From: Streptomyces sp. NBC_01381
Lineage (GTDB): Bacteria > Actinomycetota > Actinomycetes > Streptomycetales > Streptomycetaceae
DNA: 64,000 bases
Assembly (NCBI RefSeq): GCF_026340305.1
Contig: NZ_JAPEPI010000003.1
Location: 558,001 to 622,000 of the forward strand
Direction of reading: 5' to 3'
Positions 49,832-59,650 of this stretch are shown one piece after another. The notes under the pieces are model-generated. The model was not told the DNA's origin, searched no databases, and saw nothing but the letters and a program-made list of their open reading frames with translations. Position 1 is the first letter of the stretch. Every line of letters begins with the position of its first letter. The translations under genes were made by a program, and so were the position numbers.

Positions 49832-50212
49832 ATGGCCGAGAAGCCGGCTCGGGAGCCGACGGGTGACGAGCTGCTGAAGGCGCTCAGCGCGCTGAGCAAT
49901 CCGCACCGCATGCGGATCGTTGCGGCGCTCACCGAGCGCCGCAACTACGTCAGCGCGCTGGCCCGCGAGATCGGCATGGGCCGCCCGCTGCTGCACATGC
50001 ACCTGAAACTCCTCGAGGGTGCGGGCCTGATCGTCGGCTCGCTGGAGACGAGTGAGGACGGCAAGACCATGAAGTACTTCGAAGTGGCGCCCTTTCTCTA
50101 CGAGTTGACGCCACAGCTGGTGGCGCGGGCGACCCGGACCCTCACCGACACCCGCCCCGAAGAGACCACCGCACGCACACCTGCGGAACCCACGAAAGAG
50201 GAAGCGAAGTGA
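49832..50212 (+). CDS. ArsR-type winged-helix regulator
   Basis: This 126-residue protein has one winged helix: ALSALSNPHRMRIVAALTER (helices 1-2), NYVSALAREIGMGRPLLHMH (recognition), and a wing in GSLETSEDGKTMKYFEV. No metal-binding Cys pair is visible. The C-terminal tail is Thr/Glu-rich (TRPEETTARTPAEPTKEE). The next gene starts within its stop codon (GTGA), and an MMPL exporter gene lies 200 bp further on. GGAGGAGAG precedes the ATG. The promoter region has TTGACAG twice (near 49768 and 49803) and the pair TCTTTGACAGG/TTCTTGACAGG, suggesting a repeated -35 or operator. Confidence 0.82.
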   Translation: MAEKPAREPTGDELLKALSALSNPHRMRIVAALTERRNYVSALAREIGMGRPLLHMHLKLLEGAGLIVGSLETSEDGKTMKYFEVAPFLYELTPQLVARATRTLTDTRPEETTARTPAEPTKEEAK

Positions 50213-50520
50213 ACGGAGAACTGGTGACACTCGCCGCCGACGGGTATGTCGGCGACTGGGTCGGCGCCGTCGGCGCGGCCGGAGTCTTCCTCCTGCTGAT
50301 CGTCATCGTCTGGCAGATCGCCGCCACCTGGCGGGCCCGGATGCTGGCCTCACGCGAAGAGCAGTACAAGACGCTGGCCCTGAAGTACGCACAGCTGCTT
50401 GAGGACAACGTCGAGCTGCACCGGCGTTCGACCGAGGAGATGCGGATCACCCGCGAGGAGCTGGCCCAGACCCGGCAGTCCCTCGCCTCGGTGGAGAAGA
50501 TGATGCGCGAGATCGAATAG
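50209..50520 (+). CDS. Small membrane-anchored coiled-coil protein
   Basis: This 103-residue protein has one transmembrane segment near residues 20-40 (VGAAGVFLLLIVIVWQIAA) and then a charged helix with heptad-like hydrophobic spacing (YAQLLEDNVELHRRSTEEM and onward to VEKMMREIE), a likely coiled coil facing the cytoplasm. GTG start overlapping the ArsR stop implies translational coupling. It precedes the MMPL transporter gene and may be an accessory or scaffold, though nothing shows contact. No known family is recognised. Confidence 0.72.
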   Translation: MNGELVTLAADGYVGDWVGAVGAAGVFLLLIVIVWQIAATWRARMLASREEQYKTLALKYAQLLEDNVELHRRSTEEMRITREELAQTRQSLASVEKMMREIE

Positions 50521-50716
50521 CACTCCCCGAGTGCTGTCGGTACGGCCGGGAGCGCCAACTCCCGGCCGCACCAAGGGCGAACAACGCATCCCTGACACAC
50601 ACATCCCGTACGCCACGGCAGGTCCTCACAACCTCTGCGCCGTGGTGCGGGCCCCGTGCGCCTCGTGCCGGTCGCCGAGACCGGCGGCGCGATCACCACA
50701 CACAAGGAGACCACTC

Positions 50717-52816
50717 ATGCGTCCGCTGTTCCAGCGCGTCGCCGGTGCACCCGCAGGGCGTCGCTCCAAATGGCTTGTCCTCGCCGCCTGGCTGATCCTT
50801 GCCGTGGCCCTCGGCCCGCTGGCCGGAAAGCTCGGTGACGTCGAGGACTCCAGCGCCAATGCCTTCCTGCCGCGCGGCGCCGAGTCCGCACAGGTCAACA
50901 CGGAGCTGGAGAAGCTCCGTACGGACCCGGTCATGCCGGCTGTCGTCGTCTACACGGGCGACGGTGCGCGGGAGAAGTCCGCGGCCACGGACACGGCCGC
51001 TTTCCAGAAGCTCGCAGCGAAGGGCGAAGAGGTCTCGCGACCCGTTCCGTCCGACGACGGCGAGGCACTGCTCACCGTCGTCCCGCTGGACACCGAGGAC
51101 GAGATCACGGACAAGATCGACGAGCTCCGCGAGATCGCCGACGCCAACGCGCCACCCGGCGTGGACGTGGAGGTCGGCGGCCCGGCGGGCTCGCTCACCG
51201 ACTCGGTCGCGGTCTTCGACAGCCTCGACTCGACCCTGATGATCGCCACCGGGATCGTCGTCGCCGTCCTGCTGCTCATCACGTACCGCAGTCCGATCCT
51301 GTGGCTGTTCCCGCTGCTTTCCGTCGCGTTCGCGGCGGTGCTCACCCAGGTCGGCACCTACGTCCTCGCCAAGTACGCCGGACTCCCGGTCGACCCGCAG
51401 AGCGCGGGCATCCTGATGGTGCTCGTCTTCGGCGTCGGCACGGACTACGCCCTGCTGCTCATCGCCCGCTACCGCGAGGAGCTCCACCGCCGGGAGGACC
51501 GGCACACGGCGATGCGGATCGCGCTGCACCGCTCGGGCCCTGCGATCCTCGCGTCGGCGGGCACCATCGCGGTCGGCCTGGCCTGCCTGGCCTTCGCCGA
51601 CATCAACTCCTCGCGCTCGCTCGGGCTCGTCGGTGCGGTGGGGGTCGTCTGCGCCTTCCTCGCGATGATCACCGTGCTTCCCGCACTGCTCGTCATCGCG
51701 GGCCGCTGGGTCTTCTGGCCGTTCGTGCCGAGGAACGGCACACCGGCGCGCAAGGAGCAGACGGTCTGGTCGCGCGTCGGAGCCGCGGTCGCACGGCGCC
51801 CGCGCTGGTCGTGGATGATGTCCGTCGCCGTCACCGGTGTCCTGGCGCTGAGCGCCTTCGGCATCAACATGGGCCTCACCCAGTCCGAGATGTTCCAGGA
51901 CAAGCCCGAGTCGGTCGTCGCCCAGGAGAAGATCTCCGCCCACTACCCGTCGGGCGCCTCCGACCCCGCGGAGATCGTCACGGCCACCGGAAAGGCGGCG
52001 GAGGTCAAGTCCGCCGCGGCCGAGGTCGCCGGCGTCGCGCGCGTCGAGGACGGCGACCGCACCCGCGACGGCGAACTCACCACCCTTTCCGTGGTGTTGA
52101 AGGACGCCCCGGACAGCCGACAGGCCAAGGACACCGTCGACGCGCTCCGGGACGCCGTGCACGCGGTCGACGGCGCGGACGCCCTCGTCGGCGGCACCAC
52201 GGCGGAGACCCTCGACACCCAGCGGGCCGCCGACCGCGATCTGCGCACGGTCATCCCGATCGTCCTGCTCGTCGTCCTCGGCGTCCTGATCTGGCTGCTG
52301 CGCGCCCTGGTCGCTCCCCTGCTGCTCCTGGCGACCGTGGTCCTGTCCTTCTTCGCCGCTCTCGGCGCCTCGAACCTGCTCTTCGAGAGCATCCTCGGGT
52401 TCGCCGGCGTCGACTGGTCGATCCCGCTGATGGGCTTCGTCTTCCTGGTCGCGCTCGGCATCGACTACAACATCTTCCTGATGCACCGCGTCAAGGAGGA
52501 GGTCGCGCGACTCGGTCACGGCCGCGGCGTACTGGAGGGCCTGACCAGCACCGGTGGCGTCATCACCTCGGCGGGCGTCGTGCTCGCCGCGACGTTCGCG
52601 GTCTTCGCCGGGCTGCCGCTGGTGACCATGGCGCAGATGGGCGTGATCGTCGGCATCGGCGTCCTCCTGGACACTTTCCTCGTACGTACGGTTTTGGTCC
52701 CCGCCCTTGCCTTGGACCTGGGCCGCCGGTTCTGGTGGCCGGGCAAGCTCTTCCACGCGCCGGGGCAGCGGGAATCCTCGCCGCGTGAGGCAGAACGGGA
52801 GGTCGAACACGCCTGA
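50717..52816 (+). CDS. MMPL/RND family transporter
   Basis: This 699-residue protein belongs to the MMPL (RND-like) family that exports lipids or other hydrophobic compounds using the proton gradient. It has twelve transmembrane segments in two halves, each preceded by a large extracytoplasmic loop (about residues 40-180 and 390-530). Motif GVGTDYALLLIARYREEL in helix 4 and ALGIDYNIFLMHRVKEE in helix 10 carry the proton-relay Asp-Tyr pairs. It starts after AAGGAGA. It follows the ArsR and coiled-coil genes by about 200 bp and may be under the same repressor. Substrate unknown. Confidence 0.9.
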   Translation: MRPLFQRVAGAPAGRRSKWLVLAAWLILAVALGPLAGKLGDVEDSSANAFLPRGAESAQVNTELEKLRTDPVMPAVVVYTGDGAREKSAATDTAAFQKLAAKGEEVSRPVPSDDGEALLTVVPLDTEDEITDKIDELREIADANAPPGVDVEVGGPAGSLTDSVAVFDSLDSTLMIATGIVVAVLLLITYRSPILWLFPLLSVAFAAVLTQVGTYVLAKYAGLPVDPQSAGILMVLVFGVGTDYALLLIARYREELHRREDRHTAMRIALHRSGPAILASAGTIAVGLACLAFADINSSRSLGLVGAVGVVCAFLAMITVLPALLVIAGRWVFWPFVPRNGTPARKEQTVWSRVGAAVARRPRWSWMMSVAVTGVLALSAFGINMGLTQSEMFQDKPESVVAQEKISAHYPSGASDPAEIVTATGKAAEVKSAAAEVAGVARVEDGDRTRDGELTTLSVVLKDAPDSRQAKDTVDALRDAVHAVDGADALVGGTTAETLDTQRAADRDLRTVIPIVLLVVLGVLIWLLRALVAPLLLLATVVLSFFAALGASNLLFESILGFAGVDWSIPLMGFVFLVALGIDYNIFLMHRVKEEVARLGHGRGVLEGLTSTGGVITSAGVVLAATFAVFAGLPLVTMAQMGVIVGIGVLLDTFLVRTVLVPALALDLGRRFWWPGKLFHAPGQRESSPREAEREVEHA

Positions 52817-52836
52817 TCGGTACGCCCACTTGGCAC

Positions 52837-52866
52837 GCCCCGGTGCGACGGGCATCGCACCGGGGC
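52837..52866. terminator. Convergent terminator hairpin
   Basis: A perfect 12-bp stem, GCCCCGGTGCGA with its complement, closes a 6-nt loop in the 57-bp gap between the MMPL and hydrolase genes. It probably ends both transcripts. Confidence 0.8.
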
Positions 52867-52873
52867 CGCCCGT

Positions 52874-54478
52874 TCACCGGGCCGTCGGCGCGGCCACCAG
52901 CCCCCTCTCGGGCTCGGGGACCGGCCGGCCCGCCCGCCGCAGGGCCAGCACGGTGCGGACGGTGACGACGATCCGAAGCACCGCCAGGAGCACCCCGAGC
53001 CCGGCCACCGCGACAAGCAGCCGGCCCATGTCGGGCGCGAACAGCAGCACTTCGCGCAGGGTCACGCCCATCTGCTCGGGCAGGACGAAGCAGGCGACGC
53101 CTGCGGCCGGCAGGCAGCCGGTGACCGCTGCGACACCGCCCACCATCGCGCGGCCCGGGGCGCGCCGCTGTCCACCGCGGGAACGTACACGCGGACGCAC
53201 CACCCGGAACCCCGACCACCCGACGACGGCCGCAAGAGCGACGGTGACGGCACCGAGTACGACGAGTGCCCAGGTCAACCACCCGTCCTCGTCGACCTGT
53301 CGGGGCTCACCGCCGAGCAGGATGCCCGCCGCACCGAAGGCGGTGTTGTTGAGCAGGTTTTCCTTGTTCTTCGCGAAGGCGTTGTGCTGGACGACAACCG
53401 CGAGGTTCCGCTCCGGGACGAGGACCACGATGCCGTGGTAGCCGGGTGTGGCACCCGAATGCCAGACCATGCGCGCGCTCGGGTCCTCCAGCTCGTCGTC
53501 CCGCCAGCCCAGACCGTAGCGGTGGCGATCATGGACGGAGATGGTCCCCTTGTGCATCTCCCGGAACCCTTCCGGGGTCAACAGGCCGCCCGCGTCACCG
53601 CGCGCGCCCTTGAGCTGGGCGGCGGCGAAGGCGCTCATGTCCTCGGGGCTCGCGCCGAGATAGCCGTACGGCACACCTGATGTGTCGAAGTCCGATGCGA
53701 ACGACCGGGGTTGACCGAAGAAGAACCGGTACCCGGGTGGCAGTCCCCGCCGTTCGGCTCCCCCGGAGTCCGTGATGGCCCCCTTCATACCCAGGGGCCC
53801 CAGGACGTCCTTGCGCAGCTGCTCACCGAACGGCCGCCCTGTGACCTCCTCCAAGAGGGCGCCGAGCAGCATGTAGTTGGCGTTGCTGTACTCGTGCCGC
53901 TCGCCGGGCGGGGCAGACAAGGTGACGCCGGCCAGCTCACGGGCGAGGCGCCGGACGCCGCCCGGCTCGTTGTCGAAACGGTCCGCGCGCGTGATGCCGT
54001 CCCGCTCCGACAGACCGCTCGACTGGTTGAGCAACTGCCGCACGGTGACGGGCTTCTCACCCTCACCCTTGGGACGGAACCACGGCAGATGGCGCCGCAC
54101 GGGCGCATCCAACTCGACCTCGCCCGCCTCGACCTGCCGCATCACGGCCAGCGCGGTGACCGGCTTGGCCAGGGAGCCGACCAGGAACGGGGTGCGGGAA
54201 GTGACCGGCTCGCCACGGCCGTCGCGCCCCCATGTGCGGCGGTGCACGACGTCGTCTCCACGGATGACCGAGTACGCGAGACCGGGCGCACCGGCCCGCT
54301 TCATCTGCCCTCGCACGAAGGAGTCCGCCTTCGCCGTCAACTCCCGCTCCCCCGCAGGATCCACCGCAGAGGCGGTCAGTGGCGTAAGCGCCATCAGGAG
54401 CATCAGGCACACCACACCGATCCCCCGTAACCATGCCGAGCCTGGCCTGCGGAATCCCATCGCCCGCACACCGCGCAT
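52874..54478 (-). CDS. Beta-lactamase-fold serine hydrolase with C-terminal membrane domain
   Basis: This 534-residue protein has a signal sequence (WLRGIGVVCLMLLMALTPL) and a class C beta-lactamase-like domain: Ser-x-x-Lys as GSLAKPV, Tyr in HEYSNANY (YSN), and HSGATPG in place of KTG. This is the layout of many esterases, D-aminopeptidases and penicillin-binding-like proteins, not proof of beta-lactamase activity. The last 180 residues have three or four transmembrane segments (WLTWALVVLGAVTVALAAVV and others). The ATG at MRGVRAMG has GGAG six bases before it; an in-frame GTG four codons earlier does not. It is divergent from a TetR gene and may be its target. Confidence 0.85.
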   Translation of the reverse strand: MRGVRAMGFRRPGSAWLRGIGVVCLMLLMALTPLTASAVDPAGERELTAKADSFVRGQMKRAGAPGLAYSVIRGDDVVHRRTWGRDGRGEPVTSRTPFLVGSLAKPVTALAVMRQVEAGEVELDAPVRRHLPWFRPKGEGEKPVTVRQLLNQSSGLSERDGITRADRFDNEPGGVRRLARELAGVTLSAPPGERHEYSNANYMLLGALLEEVTGRPFGEQLRKDVLGPLGMKGAITDSGGAERRGLPPGYRFFFGQPRSFASDFDTSGVPYGYLGASPEDMSAFAAAQLKGARGDAGGLLTPEGFREMHKGTISVHDRHRYGLGWRDDELEDPSARMVWHSGATPGYHGIVVLVPERNLAVVVQHNAFAKNKENLLNNTAFGAAGILLGGEPRQVDEDGWLTWALVVLGAVTVALAAVVGWSGFRVVRPRVRSRGGQRRAPGRAMVGGVAAVTGCLPAAGVACFVLPEQMGVTLREVLLFAPDMGRLLVAVAGLGVLLAVLRIVVTVRTVLALRRAGRPVPEPERGLVAAPTAR

Positions 54479-54540
54479 CGCTTGCTCCACCCCTCGCCGT
54501 CACGCAGGGCGGACGCCCCGAGAGCCATAACAGTATGGCC

Positions 54541-54575
54541 GTACGGTTATTATTGGCAATACGGCGGTACGGTTA
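54541..54575. promoter_or_regulatory. Direct repeats before the TetR gene
   Basis: GTACGGTTA occurs at 54541-54549 and at 54567-54575, a 26-bp period; the first lies in the palindrome CCGTACGG. They fill the spacer between the hydrolase and TetR genes. TACGGT ends six bases before the ATG, so a leaderless mRNA is possible. Likely a TetR operator. Confidence 0.45.
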
Positions 54576-54579
54576 CGCC

Positions 54580-55248
54580 ATGCCACGCGTCGCCGATCAC
54601 GAAGAACGCCGCCAGCAGGTCGCCGCCGCCGCGGGCAGGCTCATCGCCACCGAAGGACTGAAGGCGGCGACGGTCGCCAAGACGGCTGCCGCAGCCGGGA
54701 TCTCGGTCGGGCTCGTCCAGCACTACTTCCGCACCAAGGACGAGATGCTGCTGTTCACGTACCGCCACGTCCTCGAGACGGTCGAGCACAGGCTTGCGGA
54801 ACTCGTCGTCCGGTCCGAGAAGGCCGGCACACGCATCGAGCACACCCTCCTCGACGGACTCGCCGAGACCATGCCGCTGGACGAACAGCGCCGCCAGGAG
54901 TGCCGGGTCGCCCTCGCCTTCACCGGCCGGGCCGTCGACGACCCGGACCTGGCCGAGGTCAAGGCGGGCGCGCTCCGTCGGCTGCGCTCACTGATCGCCA
55001 CAGCCGTCACCAACGCCAAGGAGTGCGGCGAAGTACCCCCCTCGACCGACGCCGCCACCGAGGCGGCCCGCATCGCCGCGTACACCGACGGGCTCACCGC
55101 GCATCTGTGCGCCGACCCCAGCGGGCTGCACCCCGACGCCGCACTCGCCGCTCTCGGCGACCACTTGGCCGGCGTGTTCACCGGCGAGTGCCTGCTGCGA
55201 GGGAAGGAGCCGGGAGTACGACCCGGCCGGGCGGGCGGGCCGTCATAA
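54580..55248 (+). CDS. TetR family regulator
   Basis: This 222-residue repressor has the TetR HTH domain (TVAKTAAAAGISVGLVQHYF, residues about 30-50) and a C-terminal domain with RHVLETVEHRLAELVVRSE and a long acid/base helix set, in the style of TetR proteins with TetR_C_6-type ends. It is divergent from the beta-lactamase-fold hydrolase gene, with GTACGGTTA repeats in between, so it probably controls both genes. No RBS is seen before the ATG. The Gly/Arg-rich tail (PGVRPGRAGGPS) is not conserved in the family. Confidence 0.86.
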   Translation: MPRVADHEERRQQVAAAAGRLIATEGLKAATVAKTAAAAGISVGLVQHYFRTKDEMLLFTYRHVLETVEHRLAELVVRSEKAGTRIEHTLLDGLAETMPLDEQRRQECRVALAFTGRAVDDPDLAEVKAGALRRLRSLIATAVTNAKECGEVPPSTDAATEAARIAAYTDGLTAHLCADPSGLHPDAALAALGDHLAGVFTGECLLRGKEPGVRPGRAGGPS

Positions 55249-55349
55249 GTCGGCGCACAAACGCTCCGGCCACCTTTCGTATGGACGGCAACGACAAGCG
55301 GTCAGCACCCGCGCAGCACAGCCCGATGCGGCGGCCGCCCGCGACATGG

Positions 55350-56423
55350 CTACAGGACGGGCAGGCCGTAGAGGGAGAACTTTCGTCCGCCTTCCGGGCC
55401 CGAGGCGAAGCCCATGCACAGCTGCGGTTCCCCCGCCTCGGGCCCGTGCAGCACGGCAAGGCCTTCGGGCTCGCGGTGCGTGAGCTGGCGGCCGGCCTGG
55501 GACTTGTACTCCTGCACCACCGCCCCCGTGCTCAGGTCGATGCAGTGCAGCAGCACCGTGTTGTCCGGCTCTGAGGAGCTGTTGGCGTCGCGGCCGGCGC
55601 CCATCAACTGGTACGCGTAGTCGCCGTCCAGTGTCATGCCCTGAAAGGGCAGGCCGAGGTCCATGCCCGGCTGAGCGAAGTCGATCAGCGGCCAGAAGAC
55701 CCCGGCAGTGAAGGCGTCCAGGTTGTAGAGCGCGTAGCGACGGCGCCCGGGGAGCCCGTGGCGCAGCAGCAGACGGCGGTTGTTCAGGTCAAGGGCGGCG
55801 CAGTTGGCGGTCGAGCCGGGGTGCGGGCGGTAGACGGTCACACGGCGGTCAGCGCTGTGCAGCACGGTGTTCTCGGCGTACGGGAAGCGGCCGATCGCGC
55901 GCCCGAACCCGGAGACCGGGTTGGCGTCGCACTCGACCCACAGCGTGACGGCTCCGCCCCAGCTGCTGCGGGAGCTGTCCACGCTGATCGCGGTGCCGTG
56001 GCCGAAGCCCTTGAGGTACATCCGGCCCAGCACCTCGCCGCGCATCGACAGCCGGTTCAGACAAAGGTCACCGGCATCGTGCCGCTCAGTATGGCTGTAG
56101 GTGCGCGATTCGCCCGCGAGCTGGACCCCGCTGGGGATCACCTGGAGCGCGTAGATGTGCCCGTGGAGCTCGTCGAAGGCGAAGGACTGCATCACCGTCT
56201 CGTGATGCAGCGTCTTCTCGTGGATCAGGCGGGCGCCGGTGTCGGCCAGGTCGAAGCGATCGCCCGTAACGTCCGGGGCGCTGTCCCGGCCGGCGGCAAC
56301 GGCCTTTGGGACGCCGAGCGCTGCTGTCGCAAGCACCACACCGCTGAGACCGAGCACCGTTCTGCGGCTTGGCGACGTGAGGCCGGGCGCTGTCGATGAA
56401 TCGGTAACTTGTCGAAGTCGCAT
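55350..56423 (-). CDS. Secreted TagC-like/P68-RBP beta-propeller protein
   Basis: This 357-residue protein has a twin-arginine-like signal (SPSRRTVLGLSGVVLATAAL) and a mature part resembling the teichoic acid biosynthesis protein C/P68 receptor-binding-type propeller: MQSFAFDELHGHIYALQ, DLCLNRLSMRGEVLGRMYLKG (by its ends), GFGHGTAISVD, TLWVECDANP and PQGMTLDGDY-type strands (LPFQGMTLDGDYAYQ). Such proteins bind or process cell-wall glycopolymers; the function is unproven. The ATG at MRLRQV is preferred for signal length. Its upstream region is shared with the cobalamin riboswitch reading the other way. Confidence 0.72.
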   Translation of the reverse strand: MRLRQVTDSSTAPGLTSPSRRTVLGLSGVVLATAALGVPKAVAAGRDSAPDVTGDRFDLADTGARLIHEKTLHHETVMQSFAFDELHGHIYALQVIPSGVQLAGESRTYSHTERHDAGDLCLNRLSMRGEVLGRMYLKGFGHGTAISVDSSRSSWGGAVTLWVECDANPVSGFGRAIGRFPYAENTVLHSADRRVTVYRPHPGSTANCAALDLNNRRLLLRHGLPGRRRYALYNLDAFTAGVFWPLIDFAQPGMDLGLPFQGMTLDGDYAYQLMGAGRDANSSSEPDNTVLLHCIDLSTGAVVQEYKSQAGRQLTHREPEGLAVLHGPEAGEPQLCMGFASGPEGGRKFSLYGLPVL

Positions 56424-56570
56424 TTCAGTACTTTTAACGCCCGTACACCTGCGTGGAGAACGGGCGCGCGGCGGTGCCGTGAAGTTCAGCCATTCGCTGT
56501 GCCGGGAGCACGTCGGCGCACCGGTCATCTTGCGCACTAGATTTACTAGGACGTCCAACTATATATTCGA

Positions 56571-56727
56571 GGCCAAGGCCCGCGGTGCAGGGAAGCCGGT
56601 GTGATTCCGGCACGGTCCCGCCACTGTGACCGGGGAGTACGTCGTCGAGCAGTACGCCACTGACGAGCAAGTCGTCGGGAAGGCGGGCGGCGTGCGGTGA
56701 TCCGGGAGTCAGGATACCGGCCGCGGG
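56571..56727 (+). ncRNA. Cobalamin riboswitch
   Basis: The conserved parts of the AdoCbl-type riboswitch are in order on the plus strand: GCCGGTGTGATTCCGGCAC, GGTCCCGCCACTGT, GCCACTGA, GGGAAGGC, and the B12 box AGTCAGGATACCGGCC. The closing stem pairs CCCGCGG (56579-56585) with CCGCGGG (56721-56727). TATATT at 56562 is a possible -10 element. In Streptomyces such elements normally repress metE, nrdABS or cobalt/B12 transport genes when B12 is plentiful. Here a 30-codon ORF and then the valine degradation operon follow, which is unusual. Confidence 0.88.
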
Positions 56728-56763
56728 ATGTTCCGTGTTTCCACGAGGATGGAGCAGACACGC

Positions 56764-56856
56764 ATGGCATCGACGCGCTTCCACGCTCTCGACGGACCCG
56801 TCCGGCGACTCCCGGCTCCCGCCGCGCAGTCCCCGCTCGCACGCCTCGTGCGCTGA
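56764..56856 (+). CDS. Candidate 30-residue ORF downstream of the riboswitch
   Basis: A short frame encodes MASTRFHALDGPVRRLPAPA and ten more residues, ending LARLVR. GGAG lies about nine bases before the ATG, so translation is possible. It begins 37 bases after the riboswitch and ends 111 bases before the mmsA start. It may be a regulatory leader peptide, or a remnant of a gene the riboswitch once controlled. No family is recognised. Confidence 0.35.
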   Translation: MASTRFHALDGPVRRLPAPAAQSPLARLVR

Positions 56857-56967
56857 CGGCTGTCCAACCCACGCGATCTCGCGCAGCCCCGCGCTGACGT
56901 CACCGCGTCCACGCGGCGGAGCTGTGTGCCATCCCGGATCGATCCCTCCCATCGAGAGCAGGCATCC

Positions 56968-58491
<1,524 letters not shown>

Positions 58492-58501
58492 GGAGCGGGC
58501 C

Positions 58502-59650
58502 ATGACCAACACCTCGCTCACCGAGGACCAGCAGGCCCTCGTCGAGGCCAGCCTGGACTTCACCCAGGACCACCTCGCCCCGCACGCCCTGGACTGGGAC
58601 CGCGACAAGCACTTCCCCGTCGACGTGCTGCGCAAGGCGGCCGGGCTCGGGCTCGGCGGCGTGTACGTGCGGGAGGAGTCGGGCGGCTCGGGACTCACCC
58701 GCTCCGACGGCGTCCTCGTCTTCGAGACCCTGGCGTCGGGCTGCCCGTCCATCGCGGGGTACCTCTCCATCCACAACATGGTCGCCTGGATGATCGACGC
58801 GTATGGCGACGACGCCCAGCGCGAACGGTGGCTGCCGCGCTTGTGCGCCATGGAGGACCTGGCCAGCTACTGCCTGACCGAACCGGGCGCCGGGTCGGAC
58901 GCGGCCGCCCTGACCAGCCGGGCCGTCCGCGACGGCGACGACTGGGTGCTCAGCGGCGTCAAACAGTTCATCTCCGGTGCGGGCGCAGCCCAGTTGTACG
59001 TCGTGATGGCCCGCACCGGCGTCGACGGACCGGACGGGGTGTCCGCCTTCGTCGTCGACAAGGACGACCCCGGCCTGTCCTTCGGCGCCAACGAACGCAA
59101 GATGGGCTGGAACGCCCAGCCCACCCGCCAGGTCGTCCTGGACGGGGTACGCCTGCCCGCCGACCGGCTGCTCGGCCAGGAGGGGCAGGGCTTCCGCATC
59201 GCGATGAGCGGCCTCAACGGCGGCCGCCTCGGGATCGCCGCCTGCTCGCTCGGCGGCGCCCGCAGCGCCCTCGACCGCGCCCTGGCCCATCTCGCCGACC
59301 GGGAAGCGTTCGGGCAGCGCCTCCTCGACTCACAGGCGCTTCGGTTCCGCCTCGCGGACATGGCCACCGAGCTCGCCGCCGCCCGGGCCCTGGTCGGAGA
59401 AGCCGCCCAGGCTCTGGACCGGAAGGATCCCGGCGCGCCCTACCTGTGCGCGATGGCCAAGCGGTTCGCCACCGACACCGGCTACTCCGTCGCCGACCGC
59501 GCACTCCAACTTCACGGCGGCTACGGCTACTTGAGCGAATACGGCATCGAGAAGATCGTCCGTGACCTGCGAGTCCATCAAATCCTGGAAGGGACCAACG
59601 AGATCATGCGCGTCATCGTGGCCCGCGGCATGACGGAGGCGTTCGCATGA
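58502..59650 (+). CDS. Acyl-CoA dehydrogenase, probably isobutyryl-CoA dehydrogenase
   Basis: This 382-residue FAD enzyme oxidises an acyl-CoA to the enoyl-CoA. Typical signatures are ASYCLTEPGAGSDAAAL and QLHGGYGYLSEYGIEKIVRD, followed by QILEGTNEIMRVIVAR. The catalytic Glu lies in the LEGTNE region as in short-chain and branched-chain enzymes. Placement inside a valine operon, between mmsA and the 3-hydroxyisobutyryl-CoA hydrolase gene, makes isobutyryl-CoA the likely substrate. It begins 11 bp after mmsA and its last four bases overlap the next gene (ATGA). GAGGAGCGGG is the RBS. Confidence 0.9.
   Translation: MTNTSLTEDQQALVEASLDFTQDHLAPHALDWDRDKHFPVDVLRKAAGLGLGGVYVREESGGSGLTRSDGVLVFETLASGCPSIAGYLSIHNMVAWMIDAYGDDAQRERWLPRLCAMEDLASYCLTEPGAGSDAAALTSRAVRDGDDWVLSGVKQFISGAGAAQLYVVMARTGVDGPDGVSAFVVDKDDPGLSFGANERKMGWNAQPTRQVVLDGVRLPADRLLGQEGQGFRIAMSGLNGGRLGIAACSLGGARSALDRALAHLADREAFGQRLLDSQALRFRLADMATELAAARALVGEAAQALDRKDPGAPYLCAMAKRFATDTGYSVADRALQLHGGYGYLSEYGIEKIVRDLRVHQILEGTNEIMRVIVARGMTEAFA

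Noticed and set aside
52874..54478. Calling the serine hydrolase a beta-lactamase resistance gene
   Set aside because: It has SxxK and YSN but HSG with a multi-span C-terminus, a layout shared by esterases and peptidases; activity cannot be read from it.
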